Shown here: positions 1 through 7,036 of the stretch, piece after piece | How the letters are laid out: each line of letters starts with the position of its first letter | How positions within the stretch are numbered: the stretch's first letter is position 1 | Assembly (NCBI GenBank): GCA_937901915.1 | Contig: CALGUD010000034.1 | Location: 1-15,214 of the forward strand | Source of the DNA: an uncultured Flavobacteriaceae bacterium | GTDB taxonomy: Bacteria > Bacteroidota > Bacteroidia > Flavobacteriales > Flavobacteriaceae | Direction: 5' to 3' | DNA: 15,214 nucleotides | The notes under the pieces: generated by a model | Database searches by the model: none | What the model saw: the letters and a program-made list of their open reading frames with translations, nothing else | What the model was told of the DNA's origin: nothing | Made by a program: the position numbers and the translations under genes

Positions 1-302
1 CACGTCATCTTAATTTGTGTGTTTGGCTAGTCCAAAAATTAGGTCTCGAAATGACTGATAAGTTTAAAGGACTTTAAAGAAAAAAAAATTAAACACTATA
101 AAAGGCTGGATCTAAGATGTCCGGTGACGCATGTTAAAAGAAGTACTATTTTTTAAACGATGCCACACTTAATTAAACATAACCTTTTTTGATTTTGTAA
201 TAACCACAAACTCCAAACCCGCAATAACTTAATAACTAAATAATGGGGTGTTGTGTGTAGTGTTTCCCATTCTGCCATTAAGTTTATCAATAAAATTTTG
301 AT
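1..302. other. AT-rich left-edge region without a confident gene
   Basis: I see no gene here that I can defend. A plus-strand frame is open from base 3 and stops at 75-77; it could be the last 24 codons of a gene lying off the left edge, but it is too short to assign. From about 78 to 183 the sequence is A/T-rich with one more GC-rich patch around 107-130 and no clear terminator hairpin. One copy of an intergenic repeat follows at 184-239. The minus-strand frame open at 229-429 overlaps the better candidate gene at 303-479 in another frame and has no recognisable protein character. Confidence 0.5.
184..239 (+). repeat. Intergenic direct repeat, copy A
   Basis: Three blocks here recur in the same order and orientation at 657-718: CTTTTTTGATTTTG (184-197), AAACTCCAAACC (208-219) and CTTAATAACTAA (228-239). 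Each block is identical between the two copies, while the spacing between blocks differs by a few bases. This pattern of conserved islands with drifting spacers suggests a dispersed, decayed intergenic element rather than chance similarity, though the low complexity of the sequence lowers certainty. No terminal inverted repeats or coding capacity were seen. Confidence 0.55.
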
Positions 303-479
303 TTATTTCTTGATAATTTTTCCACTTGATTTTTTTAAATAACTCCACTGAAAGACTAAACTTGCTCCGCAAATAAATCCGATTAGGCTTGATGATGTAT
401 CTTTTCCAATTATAATAAAATACCCACAAAATAAAATTCCTAAAATGCCAATAATAAGTACTAAAATATTTGTTTTCAT
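303..479 (-). CDS. Small hypothetical membrane protein (58 aa)
   Basis: An ATG at 479-477 opens a 58-codon frame ending in TAA at 303. The product starts MKTNILVLIIGILGIL and has two hydrophobic stretches, about residues 4-24 and 31-43, separated by a short polar loop (GKDTSSS). It ends in a lysine-rich tail (residues 49-58: KKSSGKIIKK). This two-helix hairpin with a positive C-terminus is typical of small inner-membrane proteins in Flavobacteria. By the positive-inside rule the tail should be cytoplasmic. It competes with a 66-codon frame at 229-429 on the same strand, which lacks any such organisation. No domain was recognised, no function is proposed, and no Bacteroidota -7 box is obvious upstream. 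It stands alone between two copies of an intergenic repeat. Confidence 0.5.
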   Translation of the reverse strand: MKTNILVLIIGILGILFCGYFIIIGKDTSSSLIGFICGASLVFQWSYLKKSSGKIIKK

Positions 480-656
480 ATGAAAAGTTTTAAATTGTTT
501 CCTTATTGGACTTACATTTTATTATTCTGTTACACAAATTTCGAAAATTTTATATTTTATAAATGTTTTAGTGTTAATTAAATTTTCCCTCAACTTGAGT
601 TTAAGTGATTCATTAAAACCCTAAATAGCTAATAACAACACGATTTACGAAGTACG

Positions 657-718
657 CTTTTTTGATTTTGCAAAACTCCAAACCGCAAACTTCAAACCCC
701 TAATATCTTAATAACTAA
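657..718 (+). repeat. Intergenic direct repeat, copy B
   Basis: This is the second copy of the element at 184-239, carrying the same three identical blocks at 657-670, 673-684 and 707-718. It includes an extra internal near-duplication, AAACTCCAAACC followed by AAACTTCAAACC (673-684 and 688-699), that copy A lacks. It lies about 50 bases downstream of the stop of the flavoprotein gene at 767-1699. The rest of 480-766 is AT-rich and shows no gene or strong hairpin. Confidence 0.55.
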
Positions 719-766
719 GTAACCAAATAACCATTCACAACAACACGGTTAAACGATTCAACAAAT

Positions 767-1699
767 TCACAGGCCCCTCTTCACCTCATTAAACTCACGA
801 ACCATCTCATCAATAATCTGCTTTACCGGTTGTATGTCGTGGATTAAACCAGCGACTTGTCCTATTTCGAGTTCACCTTCATGCAAATCGCCGTCAAACA
901 TTCCTAATTTTGTCCTGCCTTTTCCTAGTAACTTTCGTAAATCATCCGGGGTATGGGGTTTATTGGTAAGCTCTTCAACCTGCTCGTAAAACTTATTTTT
1001 CATCATCCGCACAGGAGCGAGTTCTTTTAGGGTGAGTTTGGTGGCACCCTCGCCGGCTGTCACTACTTCATTTTTAAAACTGATATGAGACGAAGCTTCC
1101 TCACTAGCTACAAACCTGCTTCCTACCTGCACACCATCGGCCCCTAAGGCCATGGCGGCCAGCATACCCCTACCCGACCCGATTCCTCCGGCAGCAATTA
1201 ACGGGATGGATATTTTCTCCTTGAGCATGGGAATCAGCACAAAAGTGGTGGTTTCTTCCCTTCCGTTATGCCCACCGGCTTCAAAACCTTCGCCTACAAC
1301 CGCATCTACCCCGGCTTCCTGGGCTTTGAGGGCAAATTTAATACTACTGACCACATGAACTACTTTTATACCTTTATCCTTTAGCATAGTAGTCCATGTA
1401 TTCGGATTACCGGCCGATGTAAATACAATTTTCACATCTTCCTCCAGGATCACATCCATTATTTGCGTAACGTGCGGATAGATAAGTGGTACATTCACTC
1501 CAAAGGGCTTGTCTGTAGCTTTTTTACATTTTATAATATGCTCCCGTAAAACTTCAGGGTGCATGGAGCCGGATCCCAGCAAGCCGAGTCCGCCTGCATT
1601 TGAAACTGCAGAAACAAGTTTCCAGCCACTTGCCCACACCATTCCACCTTGAATAATGGGATACTTAATATTAAAAAGGTCAGTAATTTTATTTTGCAT
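767..1699 (-). CDS. FabK / nitronate monooxygenase-like flavoprotein (310 aa)
   Basis: This is an FMN-dependent TIM-barrel oxidoreductase of the 2-nitropropane dioxygenase family, predicted cytoplasmic. Visible family motifs are IIQGGM (15-20), AGGLGLLG (35-42), FGVNVPL (66-72), EGFEAGGHNG (137-146, with conserved His144), AAGGIGSG (169-176, phosphate binding) and GADGVQVGSRF (186-196). The length matches both nitronate monooxygenases, which oxidise alkyl nitronates, and FabK enoyl-ACP reductases, which complete the fatty-acid elongation cycle. The overall motif pattern is close to FabK, but sequence alone does not separate the two activities. It starts 5 bases after the mnmA stop, so it is very likely cotranscribed with that tRNA-modification gene; a functional link is not evident. 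No hairpin terminator is visible after it. Confidence 0.9.
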   Translation of the reverse strand: MQNKITDLFNIKYPIIQGGMVWASGWKLVSAVSNAGGLGLLGSGSMHPEVLREHIIKCKKATDKPFGVNVPLIYPHVTQIMDVILEEDVKIVFTSAGNPNTWTTMLKDKGIKVVHVVSSIKFALKAQEAGVDAVVGEGFEAGGHNGREETTTFVLIPMLKEKISIPLIAAGGIGSGRGMLAAMALGADGVQVGSRFVASEEASSHISFKNEVVTAGEGATKLTLKELAPVRMMKNKFYEQVEELTNKPHTPDDLRKLLGKGRTKLGMFDGDLHEGELEIGQVAGLIHDIQPVKQIIDEMVREFNEVKRGL

Positions 1700-1704
1700 G
1701 AATA

Positions 1705-2892
1705 CTATGAGATTACTCCTGAGCCTATGAGTTCGTCATCTATATAAAAAGCGACAAACTGCCCTTCGGTTATGGCGCTTTGCAGTTTTTCGAAATCCAC
1801 ATACACACCGGAATCAATTTTATATAGGGTTGCATTTTGTAAAGGCTGGCGATACCTTATCCGTGCTTTGATTTCCAGTACTTCATCGGTTTTAAGGGCG
1901 AGGTCTTCCCTTACCCAATGCAATTCATCTTCATTCACAAAAAGGGTTCTTCTGTAAAGTCCGGGATGGTCTTTCCCTTGTCCGGTATAAATTACATTAT
2001 CATCAACATCAGTATCGATTACAAATAAGGGTTCAACGGTTCCCCCAACTGCAAGCCCTTTACGCTGGCCTTTGGTAAAATAATGTGCACCCTGGTGTTT
2101 ACCCACTACTTTGCCATCCTCCATTTTATAAGCATACTTTCGAGAGAAAAATTCAAGTTCTTCTGCTTTGGAATTAAAAGAAGGGATCTCTCTTTTATAA
2201 TGATCATTTTCATAAGGAACCTCTACAATAACACCTTCTTTTGGTTTCAGTTTTTGTTGTAAAAATTCAGGCAAACGCACTTTCCCAATAAAGCATAATC
2301 CTTGTGAATCTTTTTTATCGGCTGTGATCAAATCATTTTCGGCTGCTATTTTTCTAACTTCCGGTTTTGTAAGTTCGCCAATAGGAAAAAGCGTTTTGCT
2401 CAATTGTTCCTGCGATAATTGACAAAGAAAATAGGATTGGTCTTTATTGCCGTCTTTTCCGGCTAAAAGCCTGTGGATTTCTTTTCCATTACTTGTAATA
2501 GTGTCTTTTCGGCAATAATGTCCGGTAGCAACATAATCTGCACCCAGCTTGAGTGCAATTTTCAGGAAAACATCAAATTTTATTTCACGGTTGCACAGTA
2601 CATCCGGGTTTGGTGTCCTTCCTCTTTCATATTCCCTGAACATATAGTCCACGATCCGTTCTTTGTACTCTTTGCTTAAATCTACCGTTTGAAAAGGAAT
2701 ACCGAGTTTATCGGCTACAATCATAGCGTCATTGCTATCCTCCAGCCACGGACACTCGTTGGAAATGGTCACGGAATCGTCATGCCAGTTTTTCATAAAA
2801 AGGCCAATGACATCATAGCCCTGCTCCTTTAAAAGATAGGCTGCAACACTGGAGTCCACACCCCCCGACAATCCAACTACAACTCGTTTCAC
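1705..2892 (-). CDS. mnmA: tRNA-specific 2-thiouridylase MnmA (395 aa)
   Basis: MnmA uses ATP and persulfide sulfur to make 2-thiouridine at wobble position 34 of tRNA-Glu, -Gln and -Lys. The N-terminal PP-loop SGGVDSS is at 9-15. The two catalytic cysteines are Cys100 in TPNPDVLCN and Cys200 in SQGLCFIG. The ATGHY motif is at 122-126 and the central GKDGNKDQSYFL stretch at 145-156; a C-terminal beta-barrel ends with FYIDDELIGSGV. The start is fixed by the PP-loop lying 8 residues in. All key residues are present and the length is within the range seen in Bacteroidota, which carry some insertion around residues 215-255. It is first in a two-gene unit with the flavoprotein gene and is divergent from the FAS1 lipoprotein gene across a 182-base regulatory region. 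Confidence 0.97.
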   Translation of the reverse strand: MKRVVVGLSGGVDSSVAAYLLKEQGYDVIGLFMKNWHDDSVTISNECPWLEDSNDAMIVADKLGIPFQTVDLSKEYKERIVDYMFREYERGRTPNPDVLCNREIKFDVFLKIALKLGADYVATGHYCRKDTITSNGKEIHRLLAGKDGNKDQSYFLCQLSQEQLSKTLFPIGELTKPEVRKIAAENDLITADKKDSQGLCFIGKVRLPEFLQQKLKPKEGVIVEVPYENDHYKREIPSFNSKAEELEFFSRKYAYKMEDGKVVGKHQGAHYFTKGQRKGLAVGGTVEPLFVIDTDVDDNVIYTGQGKDHPGLYRRTLFVNEDELHWVREDLALKTDEVLEIKARIRYRQPLQNATLYKIDSGVYVDFEKLQSAITEGQFVAFYIDDELIGSGVIS

Positions 2893-2908
2893 AGTATAAA
2901 ATTTTATG

Positions 2909-2916
2909 CAAAATTA
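2909..2916 (-). promoter_or_regulatory. Candidate -7 box for mnmA
   Basis: Read on the minus strand this is TAATTTTG, an exact match to the Bacteroidota -7 consensus TANNTTTG, ending 16 bases before the mnmA start. That would give a leader of roughly 10 bases. I could not find a TTG -33 element at the usual spacing, so the assignment rests on the -7 match and position only. Confidence 0.4.
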
Positions 2917-2975
2917 CGAAATACTATAGTTATTAATCCACCGTGAGATATCAAATTTCTCTATAATGACATTTT

Positions 2976-3055
2976 GTTAAACAATTATCAATAATAGTTA
3001 AACAAAAAATAATTTTATTAAGTTTGTTTAATCTTTTTTAAAATTAGTTAAACAA
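2976..3055 (+). promoter_or_regulatory. Cluster of four GTTAAACAA-type motifs (candidate operator)
   Basis: Three direct copies of GTTAAACAA lie at 2976-2984, 2997-3005 and 3047-3055. A fourth, inverted copy with one mismatch (TTGTTTAAT) lies at 3024-3032. Copies 2 and 3 share the longer core TAGTTAAACAAA. Copies 1 and 2 start 21 bases apart, two helical turns, so a protein could bind both on one face of the DNA. The sites cover the predicted -33 position, the -7 box and the early leader of the FAS1 gene, which is the layout expected for repression. The regulator is unknown and the region is AT-rich, which raises the chance rate somewhat. Confidence 0.5.
2998..3026 (+). promoter_or_regulatory. 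Candidate promoter of the FAS1 lipoprotein gene
   Basis: TAAGTTTG at 3019-3026 is an exact match to the Bacteroidota -7 consensus TANNTTTG. Eighteen bases upstream is TTA (2998-3000) in place of the usual TTG. Transcription would begin near 3033, giving a leader of about 42 bases before the ATG at 3075. The weak -33 element overlaps one copy of the repeated GTTAAACAA motif, which would fit a regulated promoter. Confidence 0.45.
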
Positions 3056-3074
3056 ATTTAAAAATCAATAACAA

Positions 3075-4505
3075 ATGAAAACATTCAAATTATTTCAAAC
3101 AGTCCTGCCTTTTATGGTATTTTTTACGCTCATTGCCTGCAGCAATGATGATGACAATAATAATACTCCGCCTCCAGCTGAAGAGTCAAATATTGTTGAA
3201 ACAGCCCAGGCAACACCTGAATTAAGCATTCTTGTTGATGCGGTTGTAAAAGCAGATCTGGCAGCTACTCTCAGTTCCGACGGGCCTTTTACCGTTTTTG
3301 CACCAACGAATGCTGCTTTTGCAGATTTACTTGCCGGATTAGATGGATATAACAGCCTGGATGATTTTGATACTCCAGCTGAAATTGATTTGTTAACCAC
3401 AATTTTAACCTACCATGTAATTTCGGGGGAGATCATGGCAGCAGATTTAACTGATGGTGCTATGCCTGAAACCGTACAGGGTGAAACCGTTGAAGTTGAC
3501 CTGGACGGGGGAGCAAAATTAATTGATGCAACCGATACACCGGCTAATATTACTACTACAGATATTGAAACAACCAATGGAGTGGTACATTTAATTGACA
3601 AGGTTTTACTACCTGAGGGAGTTTGGGATGAACTGAACCCTACCATTGCCGATTTTGTTGCCGGTAACCCGGACTATTCATCTTTATTAGCAGCACTTGA
3701 AGTTGCTGATTTAACCGGAGCACTTGATAGTGATGATGTTAATTACACAGTGTTTGCTCCTAACAACGATGCGTTCGATACATTTTTAAGCGATAATGGT
3801 TTTGCTACTTTAGGTGATGTACCAGTAGATGTTTTAACCCAGGTATTACTGAATCACGTTATTGGAATGGAAGCATTCTCCGGAGATTTAACAACAACTT
3901 ATATATCTACTTTAGCTACAGAACCTACATCTGAAAATAATTTAAGTATGTATATTAATACCGATAGCGGGGTTAAAATCAATGGAATATCATCTGTAAC
4001 TACAGCCGACATTAATGTGAGGAACGGTGTTATACATGCAGTAGATGAAGTTATTGGCCTTCCGACTGTTGTGACTTTTGCTACAGCAGATCCGACTTTT
4101 GAAACGCTGGTAGCAGCTTTAACGAGAGAAGATAGTTTTACATATGTAGAAACATTATCATCAATTGACGGAGATCCTGACCCTTTTACTGTATTTGCAC
4201 CTACCAATGTAGCGTTTGCTGATCTGCTCACTGAATTGAGTGCTGCTTCGCTGGATGATATTGCTACCTCAACGCTAGAAGCTACGTTAAACCATCATGT
4301 GGTAGTGGGAACGAATGTGCTTTCAACCATGTTAAGCGATGACATGACTATATCAACCATAGGGGGAGATATAACAGCTAATATAACCGGTGGCGCAACC
4401 CTTACAGATGCTAATGACAGGGTTAGCAATATAATTGTTGTAGATGTGCAGGCGTGGAATGGGGTTATTCATGCAATTGACAAAGTAATATTGCCAGAAT
4501 TATAA
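3075..4505 (+). CDS. Triple FAS1 (fasciclin) domain lipoprotein (476 aa)
   Basis: This is a predicted surface lipoprotein built of three fasciclin domains, a fold linked to adhesion and matrix contacts. A signal peptide ends in lipobox LIAC (19-22), so Cys22 should be lipidated. The next residues, SNDDDNNN, resemble the acidic export signal that sends Bacteroidota lipoproteins to the cell surface. The domains span about 38-180, 188-330 and 333-476. Each has the H1 motif (FTVFAPTNAAF 72-82; YTVFAPNNDAF 224-234; FTVFAPTNVAF 371-381), a YH-type motif (TYHVISG, LNHVIG, NHHVVVG) and the H2 motif (NGVVHLIDKVLLP 168-180; NGVIHAVDEVIGLP 317-330; NGVIHAIDKVILP 462-474). Domain 2 is the most diverged (PNN for PTN). 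It is the only confident plus-strand gene in the window and stands alone between its own promoter region and a terminator. The binding partner is unknown. Confidence 0.93.
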   Translation: MKTFKLFQTVLPFMVFFTLIACSNDDDNNNTPPPAEESNIVETAQATPELSILVDAVVKADLAATLSSDGPFTVFAPTNAAFADLLAGLDGYNSLDDFDTPAEIDLLTTILTYHVISGEIMAADLTDGAMPETVQGETVEVDLDGGAKLIDATDTPANITTTDIETTNGVVHLIDKVLLPEGVWDELNPTIADFVAGNPDYSSLLAALEVADLTGALDSDDVNYTVFAPNNDAFDTFLSDNGFATLGDVPVDVLTQVLLNHVIGMEAFSGDLTTTYISTLATEPTSENNLSMYINTDSGVKINGISSVTTADINVRNGVIHAVDEVIGLPTVVTFATADPTFETLVAALTREDSFTYVETLSSIDGDPDPFTVFAPTNVAFADLLTELSAASLDDIATSTLEATLNHHVVVGTNVLSTMLSDDMTISTIGGDITANITGGATLTDANDRVSNIIVVDVQAWNGVIHAIDKVILPEL

Positions 4506-4527
4506 TCAAACTACATACCTATCTTTT

Positions 4528-4561
4528 AAAAGGCCGGCTAAAAAATATGAGTCGGCCTTTT
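4528..4561 (+). terminator. Bidirectional intrinsic terminator after the FAS1 gene
   Basis: AAAAGGCCG (4528-4536) pairs with CGGCCTTTT (4553-4561), extendable by a G-U and a C-G pair to leave a 12-base loop. A T-rich stretch follows on the plus strand, and TTTT precedes the stem, giving the same on the other strand. It sits 23 bases after the FAS1 stop and 38 bases beyond the stop of the convergent DUF1801 gene, so it can serve both. Confidence 0.85.
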
Positions 4562-4598
4562 ATTTTAGTGTTATGAATTTAAACTGTGGAATTTTTTA

Positions 4599-5030
4599 TC
4601 AGATCCCCAACGTTATCAGGTGTTTAACTTTGTGATACGTTAGCGTCGCCTTAATACATTCTTTTAATTCAATCACGGGTATTTTTTTCTGGCTTATATG
4701 AAACACAATTGCCCTGTTCCCTTCATACTCAAATTTATGATCGTATACTCTCCTGAAAGTTTCTACAAGCCTGCTGGCACATTGAAAATACATAGCATAC
4801 TGGTCGGGCATCTTAGGTTTCCAATCCATCCGGAGTGTACTTCCGTTTTTGGTTACAAAACTTGGTTCGCCCCATTTTAATGTTTCTTCTAAGGTTGAAA
4901 CCTCTTGGGTTTCTTCTGCAGTTTCTATGACCAATTGCCGAAGGTATTGCATTTTATCCTGTACAAAATCAGGGTAATTGGTAAAGACTTCTTCTACTTT
5001 TGGATTTGTTTTTATTTCCAACTTGTTCAT
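4599..5030 (-). CDS. DUF1801 family protein (143 aa)
   Basis: This small soluble protein belongs to the DUF1801 (YdhG-like) family, whose biochemical role is not established. Family hallmarks are LKWGEPSF at 51-58, the RMDWKPK stretch at 67-73 followed by YAMYFQC at 78-84, and a basic region RRVYDHKFEYEGNRAIVF near 93-110. It has no signal peptide or membrane segment. Its start lies 42 bases after the stop of the VOC gene, so the two may be cotranscribed. It converges on the FAS1 gene and shares its hairpin terminator. Family membership is fairly sure; no function can be given. Confidence 0.85.
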   Translation of the reverse strand: MNKLEIKTNPKVEEVFTNYPDFVQDKMQYLRQLVIETAEETQEVSTLEETLKWGEPSFVTKNGSTLRMDWKPKMPDQYAMYFQCASRLVETFRRVYDHKFEYEGNRAIVFHISQKKIPVIELKECIKATLTYHKVKHLITLGI

Positions 5031-5072
5031 CAGGGAATATTATATCATTTAATGTCAATTTAAAAATCTATT

Positions 5073-5567
5073 TCATAGTTCCTTTAAAAGGCTGTTTATA
5101 TCTAGAGGCCTTGTATACATTTCTAAAGAACCGTCCGGTTTTTGAGGCCATTGATCTTTTGGCCTGTCCCAGTATAATTCAACCCCATTCCCATCAGGGT
5201 CATCCAGGTAAAGCGCTTCGGATACTCCATGGTCTGATGCTCCCGTTAAAGGATAACCGGCCTGTTGAATTCGCTGAAAAATAGTAGCCAGATCTTTTCT
5301 CGTGGGGTAAAGGATGGCTGTATGAAAAAGCCCTGCACTGTTTTTTGGTGCAGGTGGTGCATTTTTACTGAACCAAACATTTAAGCCTATGTGGTGGTGG
5401 TATCCTCCTGCCGAAATAAACACTGCATCATTTCCGTAGGTGGTTGTTATTTCAAATCCTAAAAGGTCACAGTAAAAGTCCATGGAACGTTTAAGATCGG
5501 CTACTTTTAGATGTACATGGCCTATGCTGGTTCCCGTGGGGATTTTATAGTTTGTGTTACTGTTCAT
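5073..5567 (-). CDS. VOC superfamily (glyoxalase/dioxygenase-like) protein (164 aa)
   Basis: This is a vicinal-oxygen-chelate fold protein with two beta-alpha-beta-beta-beta modules. The opening GHVHLKVADLKRSMDFY (16-32) is the classic first module; the second begins near GLFHTAILYPTRKDL (79-93). It closes with the strongly conserved DDPDGNGVELYWDRP (122-136). Candidate metal ligands are His17, His82 and Glu130, so a metal-dependent activity is plausible. The pattern resembles the N-terminal half of CatE-type catechol 2,3-dioxygenases more than glyoxalase I, but the substrate cannot be deduced; resistance or ring-cleavage roles are possible. The His-rich turn GYHHHIG at 55-61 is also seen in CatE relatives. 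It probably heads a two-gene unit with DUF1801. No signal peptide. Confidence 0.9.
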   Translation of the reverse strand: MNSNTNYKIPTGTSIGHVHLKVADLKRSMDFYCDLLGFEITTTYGNDAVFISAGGYHHHIGLNVWFSKNAPPAPKNSAGLFHTAILYPTRKDLATIFQRIQQAGYPLTGASDHGVSEALYLDDPDGNGVELYWDRPKDQWPQKPDGSLEMYTRPLDINSLLKEL

Positions 5568-5705
5568 TATTTATTAAATATCCTAAATATCTGTAAGTTT
5601 TCCTAATGTTACACAATGATCTCCATTTTGAGAATACTGGAACAAATAACTTATTCTCTATTGTATTATGTTATTAAAAATTACAAATTTGTTATCTTTA
5701 AATCC

Positions 5706-6566
5706 TTATTGTTCACTTTTATTCTTCGTATGTTCAATTAAATTTAAATTGGTTTTACTACCATCTATGTTTATATAGTTTAATTTGACAAATCCGTATT
5801 CGGGATTGAAAAATGAAGTGAGTATGGTTTCTCCTATGCCACTGTTTGCATTTGATTCAATTACAAAGCATTCAATATCGCCCAAAGTTGTTTTTATCTT
5901 TTTCTTGTCCGTAATTTTGTATTTGTATTTGTTTTCTATGTTTCCTTCCCATACTTTCCATCGTGCATCTCCCCATTGACTACCTATTCTCAGTGTCCAC
6001 TCCCATTCATTACCAATTTCATAAGGAGCTTTGATAAACGGGAACGGATTTAGTTCTAAAATCCGAAAATATTTGTCCCGTGGCGGATGCATCCAGATAT
6101 TATTTTCATTTTCTATTACTCCTGATAAACTATTAGAAAATGCCTTTCCTTTTTCGTTATGACATTCATATTTAAGTATGGTCTGATTGTAGTCGGGAAT
6201 CCCTTGAATCATGGGCTCAAGTCCAGGCATAACAATAATTTTTATAATGGTTACTGTATTTTCATTAACGGAATCTTTTGGCACGAATTTCCAGTTGAAT
6301 TTCCGGTCATCAACACTCTCGTCTAAGGTGAATAAAAATTTTTGATCAGTTCGTGTAATATGTTCAAATTCATATGTAAACACGGTTCCTTCACTAAATG
6401 TAATGTTGTTTTTTGTAAAGCGGTTTTGGTCAACGTTTGTTGAATCGAATTTCTCGACCGATATCCCGTTTTCTGTTACCAGGACATAATCTTTTTCTTT
6501 CGGCTTCGTCTGGCTGGCCACGCTTATGGTATAAAGGAAAAAAATTAAAATGTTAAGTGGTTTCAT
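5706..6566 (-). CDS. Secreted protein of unknown function (286 aa)
   Basis: I do not recognise this family. Residues 1-18 form a signal peptide (hydrophobic core LNILIFFLYTISVA, cleavage likely near ASQ); there is no lipobox, so a soluble periplasmic or exported protein is expected. The rest is strand-rich and aromatic. A C-terminal half contains YEIGNEWEWTLRIG (182-195), then alternating polar strands, TTLGDIECFVIES (226-238), and SFFNPEYGFVKLNY (251-264). That series of G-x-W, Y-x-I, C-F-V-I-x-S and P-x-Y-G-x-V-K is reminiscent of DUF3108-like beta-barrel proteins, but I would not assign it. Cys135 and Cys233 could form a disulfide. It lies alone between hicB and the VOC gene, with gaps of 70 and 138 bases and no clear terminator. 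Confidence 0.8.
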   Translation of the reverse strand: MKPLNILIFFLYTISVASQTKPKEKDYVLVTENGISVEKFDSTNVDQNRFTKNNITFSEGTVFTYEFEHITRTDQKFLFTLDESVDDRKFNWKFVPKDSVNENTVTIIKIIVMPGLEPMIQGIPDYNQTILKYECHNEKGKAFSNSLSGVIENENNIWMHPPRDKYFRILELNPFPFIKAPYEIGNEWEWTLRIGSQWGDARWKVWEGNIENKYKYKITDKKKIKTTLGDIECFVIESNANSGIGETILTSFFNPEYGFVKLNYINIDGSKTNLNLIEHTKNKSEQ

Positions 6567-6636
6567 AGGTTGATTAATTAGTTAATAGCCTGAATAAATC
6601 AGTTCGGAGTAAAAGAAGTGTTTCGCTTTCCCCATA

Positions 6637-7032
6637 CTATGATTTTTGCAGTAAGTTAAGACCCGAAAGTTCCTGTCCGATTTGATGGATTCCTGCTAAT
6701 ATTTTTTGGGTCTGTTTTTCTGACGGTTTTTTATGGCCTTGAACATATTGTGAAAGCAGTGTAGCATTCATTCCGATTTTTTCGGCCAGGAATTTAGCGT
6801 TTAATACTTTATAGTATTTAAAAAACTGTTGAAGGTCTATTTCAAATTTTATATCGCTATGGCTCAATTGGATGTCCTGATCTTCATAGTATAATTCTGC
6901 CGCCTCGAAGGCATTATTTATCAATTCGGGAATTGTTTTCCCGGTTGTATAGATGGAATCAGTCTTTGAATAAGCCGAAAATCCTGTGTTTGTTTTCTCA
7001 ACTGTCATTATTATCTTTTTTCTTTTTGCCAT
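6637..7032 (-). CDS. hicB: HicB-type antitoxin with C-terminal helix-turn-helix (131 aa)
   Basis: HicB neutralises the HicA RNase and, through its DNA-binding domain, represses the hicAB promoter. The N-terminal part (about 7-66) has the HicB partial RNase-H-like layout: a first strand IIMTVEKTNTGFSAYSK, then TTGKTIPELINNAFEAAELYY (29-49), where the family has its conserved T-x-x-E-A helix. Residues 78-115 (NAKFLAEKIGMNATLLSQYVQGHKKPS and following) are a canonical Xre-like helix-turn-helix with the recognition helix near TLLSQYVQG. It follows hicA after 4 bases, so translation is probably coupled. The order toxin then antitoxin is usual for hicAB. Identity as the HicA partner is strengthened by adjacency. 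Confidence 0.88.
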   Translation of the reverse strand: MAKRKKIIMTVEKTNTGFSAYSKTDSIYTTGKTIPELINNAFEAAELYYEDQDIQLSHSDIKFEIDLQQFFKYYKVLNAKFLAEKIGMNATLLSQYVQGHKKPSEKQTQKILAGIHQIGQELSGLNLLQKS

Positions 7033-7036
7033 AGCT

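Noticed and set aside
229..429. 66-residue minus-strand frame
   Set aside because: It overlaps the 303-479 frame in a different phase, has no domain or membrane pattern, and its sequence looks like a frame-shifted read of the other gene plus intergenic repeat.
586..612. CTCAACTTGAG palindrome in the left intergenic region
   Set aside because: The arms are 5 bases with a one-base centre and nothing nearby suggests a regulated promoter.
3899..4231. 110-residue minus-strand frame inside the FAS1 gene (and similar ones at 3095-3400 and 3410-3646)
   Set aside because: These are antisense shadows of the repeated FAS1 coding sequence and carry no motif of their own.
5681..5694. Palindrome ACAAATTTGT (5683-5692) upstream of the VOC gene
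   Set aside because: It is short and fully A/T apart from one C-G pair at each end in an AT-rich gap, so chance is likely, and no promoter match accompanies it.
6567..6636. Possible hairpin GAAGTG-TTT-CGCTTTC between hicB and the secreted protein gene
   Set aside because: The stem is imperfect and lacks a T run in the right place, so I do not call a terminator.
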